Source: an uncultured Cetobacterium sp. (GTDB taxonomy: Bacteria > Fusobacteriota > Fusobacteriia > Fusobacteriales > Fusobacteriaceae). Taken from it: a stretch of 7,072 nt of DNA. The stretch covers positions 1 through 7,072 of the forward strand of contig CAAFWD010000205.1 in assembly GCA_900766645.1 (NCBI GenBank), in the 5' to 3' direction. Each line of letters starts with the position of its first letter. Position 1 is the stretch's first letter. The translations under genes and the position numbers were made by a program. A model generated the notes under the pieces. The model had not been told where the DNA came from, searched no databases, and saw only the letters and a program-made list of their open reading frames with translations. This document shows positions 5,647-7,072 of the stretch, one piece after another.

Positions 5647-6189
5647 ATGAACAACATTAAAGGAACAAAAACTGAGAAAAATTTATTAGAGGCTTTTGCT
5701 GGAGAATCAATGGCAAGAAATAAGTACACTTATTATGCAAGTAAAGCTAAAAAAGAGGGATACGTTCAAATTTCTAAATTTTTCGAGGAAACAGCACATA
5801 ATGAGCAGGAGCATGCAAAAATATGGTTTAAACTACTTCACGGTGGAGTAATCGGATCAACAATAGAGAACTTAAAAGATGGAGCTGCAGGAGAGCATTA
5901 TGAATGGACAGACATGTATGCACATTTTGCTAAGGAAGCTAGAGAAGAAGGATTAGAAGATATTGCAAAATTATTTGAAGGTGTTGGAGCAGTTGAAAAG
6001 CATCATGAGGAAAGATATAAACAGTTATTAGAGAACTTAGAATCTGGAAAAGTATTTGAAAGAGTTGAAGAAACTAAGTGGGAATGTATGAACTGCGGAC
6101 ATATTCATACAGGAGAAAAAGCTCCAGATATCTGCCCAGTATGTAGTCATCCTAAAGCTTTCTTTATGATTCAACCAAAAAATTATTAA
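5647..6189 (+). CDS. rbr: Rubrerythrin (diiron peroxidase with C-terminal rubredoxin domain)
   Basis: A 180-residue cytosolic protein that reduces hydrogen peroxide to water in anaerobes, taking electrons from rubredoxin or NAD(P)H-dependent reductases. Residues 1-140 are the ferritin-like four-helix domain. Diiron ligands by alignment from memory with Desulfovibrio rubrerythrin are E20, E53, H56 (in ETAHNEQEH), E83 and E86 (GEHYEW), E117 and H120 (VEKHHEERY). Residues 145-175 are the rubredoxin-like domain with cysteines C147, C150, C163 and C166 (WECMNCGH and ICPVCSHPKAFF) binding one iron. All key residues are present, and length and domain order are those of classical rubrerythrin. The ATG is preceded by a strong AAGGAGGA (5635-5642). 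The [FeFe] hydrogenase gene follows after 41 bases without a terminator, suggesting one transcript. Regulation by peroxide or iron is likely but not proven here. Confidence 0.97.
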   Translation: MNNIKGTKTEKNLLEAFAGESMARNKYTYYASKAKKEGYVQISKFFEETAHNEQEHAKIWFKLLHGGVIGSTIENLKDGAAGEHYEWTDMYAHFAKEAREEGLEDIAKLFEGVGAVEKHHEERYKQLLENLESGKVFERVEETKWECMNCGHIHTGEKAPDICPVCSHPKAFFMIQPKNY

Positions 6190-6230
6190 TTTATTTTTAA
6201 ATAAAATTTTTAATTAAAAGGAGACAGTAG

Positions 6231-7072
6231 ATGAGTAAACACTTATCAACATCTATAAGAGTTGCTATTGAAAAAGATAGTCTTTCAATTATTAGACATG
6301 AAGAGTTGTGTATAAAGTGTGGTCAGTGTAAGGAGATTTGCACTAATTATATTGGAGTTAATGGAAATTACTCATTGGAAAATACCGATGATACCGCTGT
6401 ATGTATTGAGTGTGGGCAATGTGCAAATGTTTGTCCTGTATCAAGTATAACAGAAGTATATGATTATAAAAAATTACAATCTGTGATGAAAGATAAAGAT
6501 AATGTAGTTATATTTTCAACTTCACCTGCTGTGAGAATATCTTTAGGTGAGGAGTTTGAAATGGAAGATGGTTCTTTTGTTGAGGGGAAAATGGTATCTC
6601 TTCTTAGAAAGTTAGGAGCAAACTATGTACTTGATACAAATTTTGCTGCAGACCTTACTATAGTGGAAGAAGCAAGTGAACTTTTAAATAGAATCACTAA
6701 AAAAGATAAACCTTTGCCTCAATTTACAAGTTGCTGTCCAGCTTGGGTTAAATATGCTGAGATATTTCATCCAGATATGCTACCTAATATATCTACAGCA
6801 AAAAGCCCAATTGGAATGCAGGGACCAACTATAAAAACATATTTTGCAAAAAAAGTTGGAATTGATCCTAAAAAAATTATAAATGTAGCTATAACTCCTT
6901 GTACTGCTAAAAAATATGAGATAAAAAGAGATGAAATGAATGCTTCAGCTAAATACCATGATATAGAAAACATGAGGGATATGGATTTTGTTATAACAAC
7001 GAGAGAGTTGGCATTGTGGGCTAAAGAGGAGAGCATTGATTTTAAATCTTTATTGGATTCATCATATGATAG
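6231..7072 (+). CDS. Monomeric [FeFe] hydrogenase, probably group B (3' end outside window)
   Basis: The frame is open from the ATG at 6231 to the right edge (280 full codons); AAAGGAG lies just upstream of the start. Two [4Fe-4S] ferredoxin-type clusters come first: C27, C30, C33, C37 and C58, C61, C64, C68 (CIECGQCANVCP). The catalytic H domain then starts with STSPAVRISLGEEF (96-109). Next are motif L1 TSCCPAW (166-172) and motif L2 TPCTAKKYE (222-230). These carry H-cluster ligands C169 and C224; the remaining cysteines of motif L3 lie beyond the window. From memory of Clostridium pasteurianum CpI, the proton path residues C168, E147, E150, S188 and R154 are present. Alanine in TSCCPAW and threonine in TPC, instead of TSCCPGW and MPC, point to group B. 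The enzyme should exchange electrons, probably with ferredoxin, for H2. There is no N-terminal [2Fe-2S] domain. Group assignment is tentative. Confidence 0.93.
   Translation, partial: MSKHLSTSIRVAIEKDSLSIIRHEELCIKCGQCKEICTNYIGVNGNYSLENTDDTAVCIECGQCANVCPVSSITEVYDYKKLQSVMKDKDNVVIFSTSPAVRISLGEEFEMEDGSFVEGKMVSLLRKLGANYVLDTNFAADLTIVEEASELLNRITKKDKPLPQFTSCCPAWVKYAEIFHPDMLPNISTAKSPIGMQGPTIKTYFAKKVGIDPKKIINVAITPCTAKKYEIKRDEMNASAKYHDIENMRDMDFVITTRELALWAKEESIDFKSLLDSSYD

Noticed and set aside
6767..7036. Minus-strand open frame of 89 codons
   Set aside because: Entirely antisense to the hydrogenase H domain, which is clearly coding on the plus strand.

Overview
The window is AT-rich DNA that most resembles a diderm, strictly anaerobic, fermentative bacterium of the Fusobacteriota (Fusobacterium/Cetobacterium type). 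The reasons are the base composition and codon use, strong AGGAGG-type ribosome sites, an outer-membrane beta-barrel protein ending in phenylalanine, a Thermotoga-like CorA, rubrerythrin, and a monomeric [FeFe] hydrogenase. The taxonomic placement is an inference; no rRNA or other marker is present.

Layout. (1) Positions 2-2392, plus strand: the C-terminal 796 residues of a large outer-membrane protein whose start lies outside the window. (2) 2422-3471, plus: a complete CorA-family divalent metal transporter with a TTG start, 29 bases after the previous stop. (3) 3482-3514: a strong, probably bidirectional terminator between convergent units. (4) 4101-3622, minus: a small secreted protein resembling DUF4402/pilin-like surface proteins. 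Its leader (4249-4121) holds a near-consensus promoter, a class I cyclic-di-GMP riboswitch (GEMM-I) and an overlapping intrinsic terminator. (5) 5434-4277, minus: a two-PAS GGDEF protein, a probable diguanylate cyclase, directly upstream of that leader and on the same strand. (6) 5435-5646: a divergent promoter region. (7) 5647-6189, plus: rubrerythrin. (8) 6231 to the right edge, plus: a [FeFe] hydrogenase cut off by the window end, probably co-transcribed with rubrerythrin.

How the parts fit. The centre of the window looks like a compact c-di-GMP circuit. A diguanylate cyclase with a cysteine-bearing PAS domain and no recognisable inhibitory I-site lies next to a c-di-GMP-sensing RNA. That RNA should control transcription into a gene for a surface or secreted protein. 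The 3' side of the aptamer is also the 5' arm of the terminator, so ligand binding should block termination (an ON switch). Rubrerythrin and the hydrogenase form a redox/oxidative-stress module on the other side of the divergent promoters. The outer-membrane protein and CorA form a separate plus-strand unit. I saw no tRNA, rRNA, insertion sequence, CRISPR array or phage gene.
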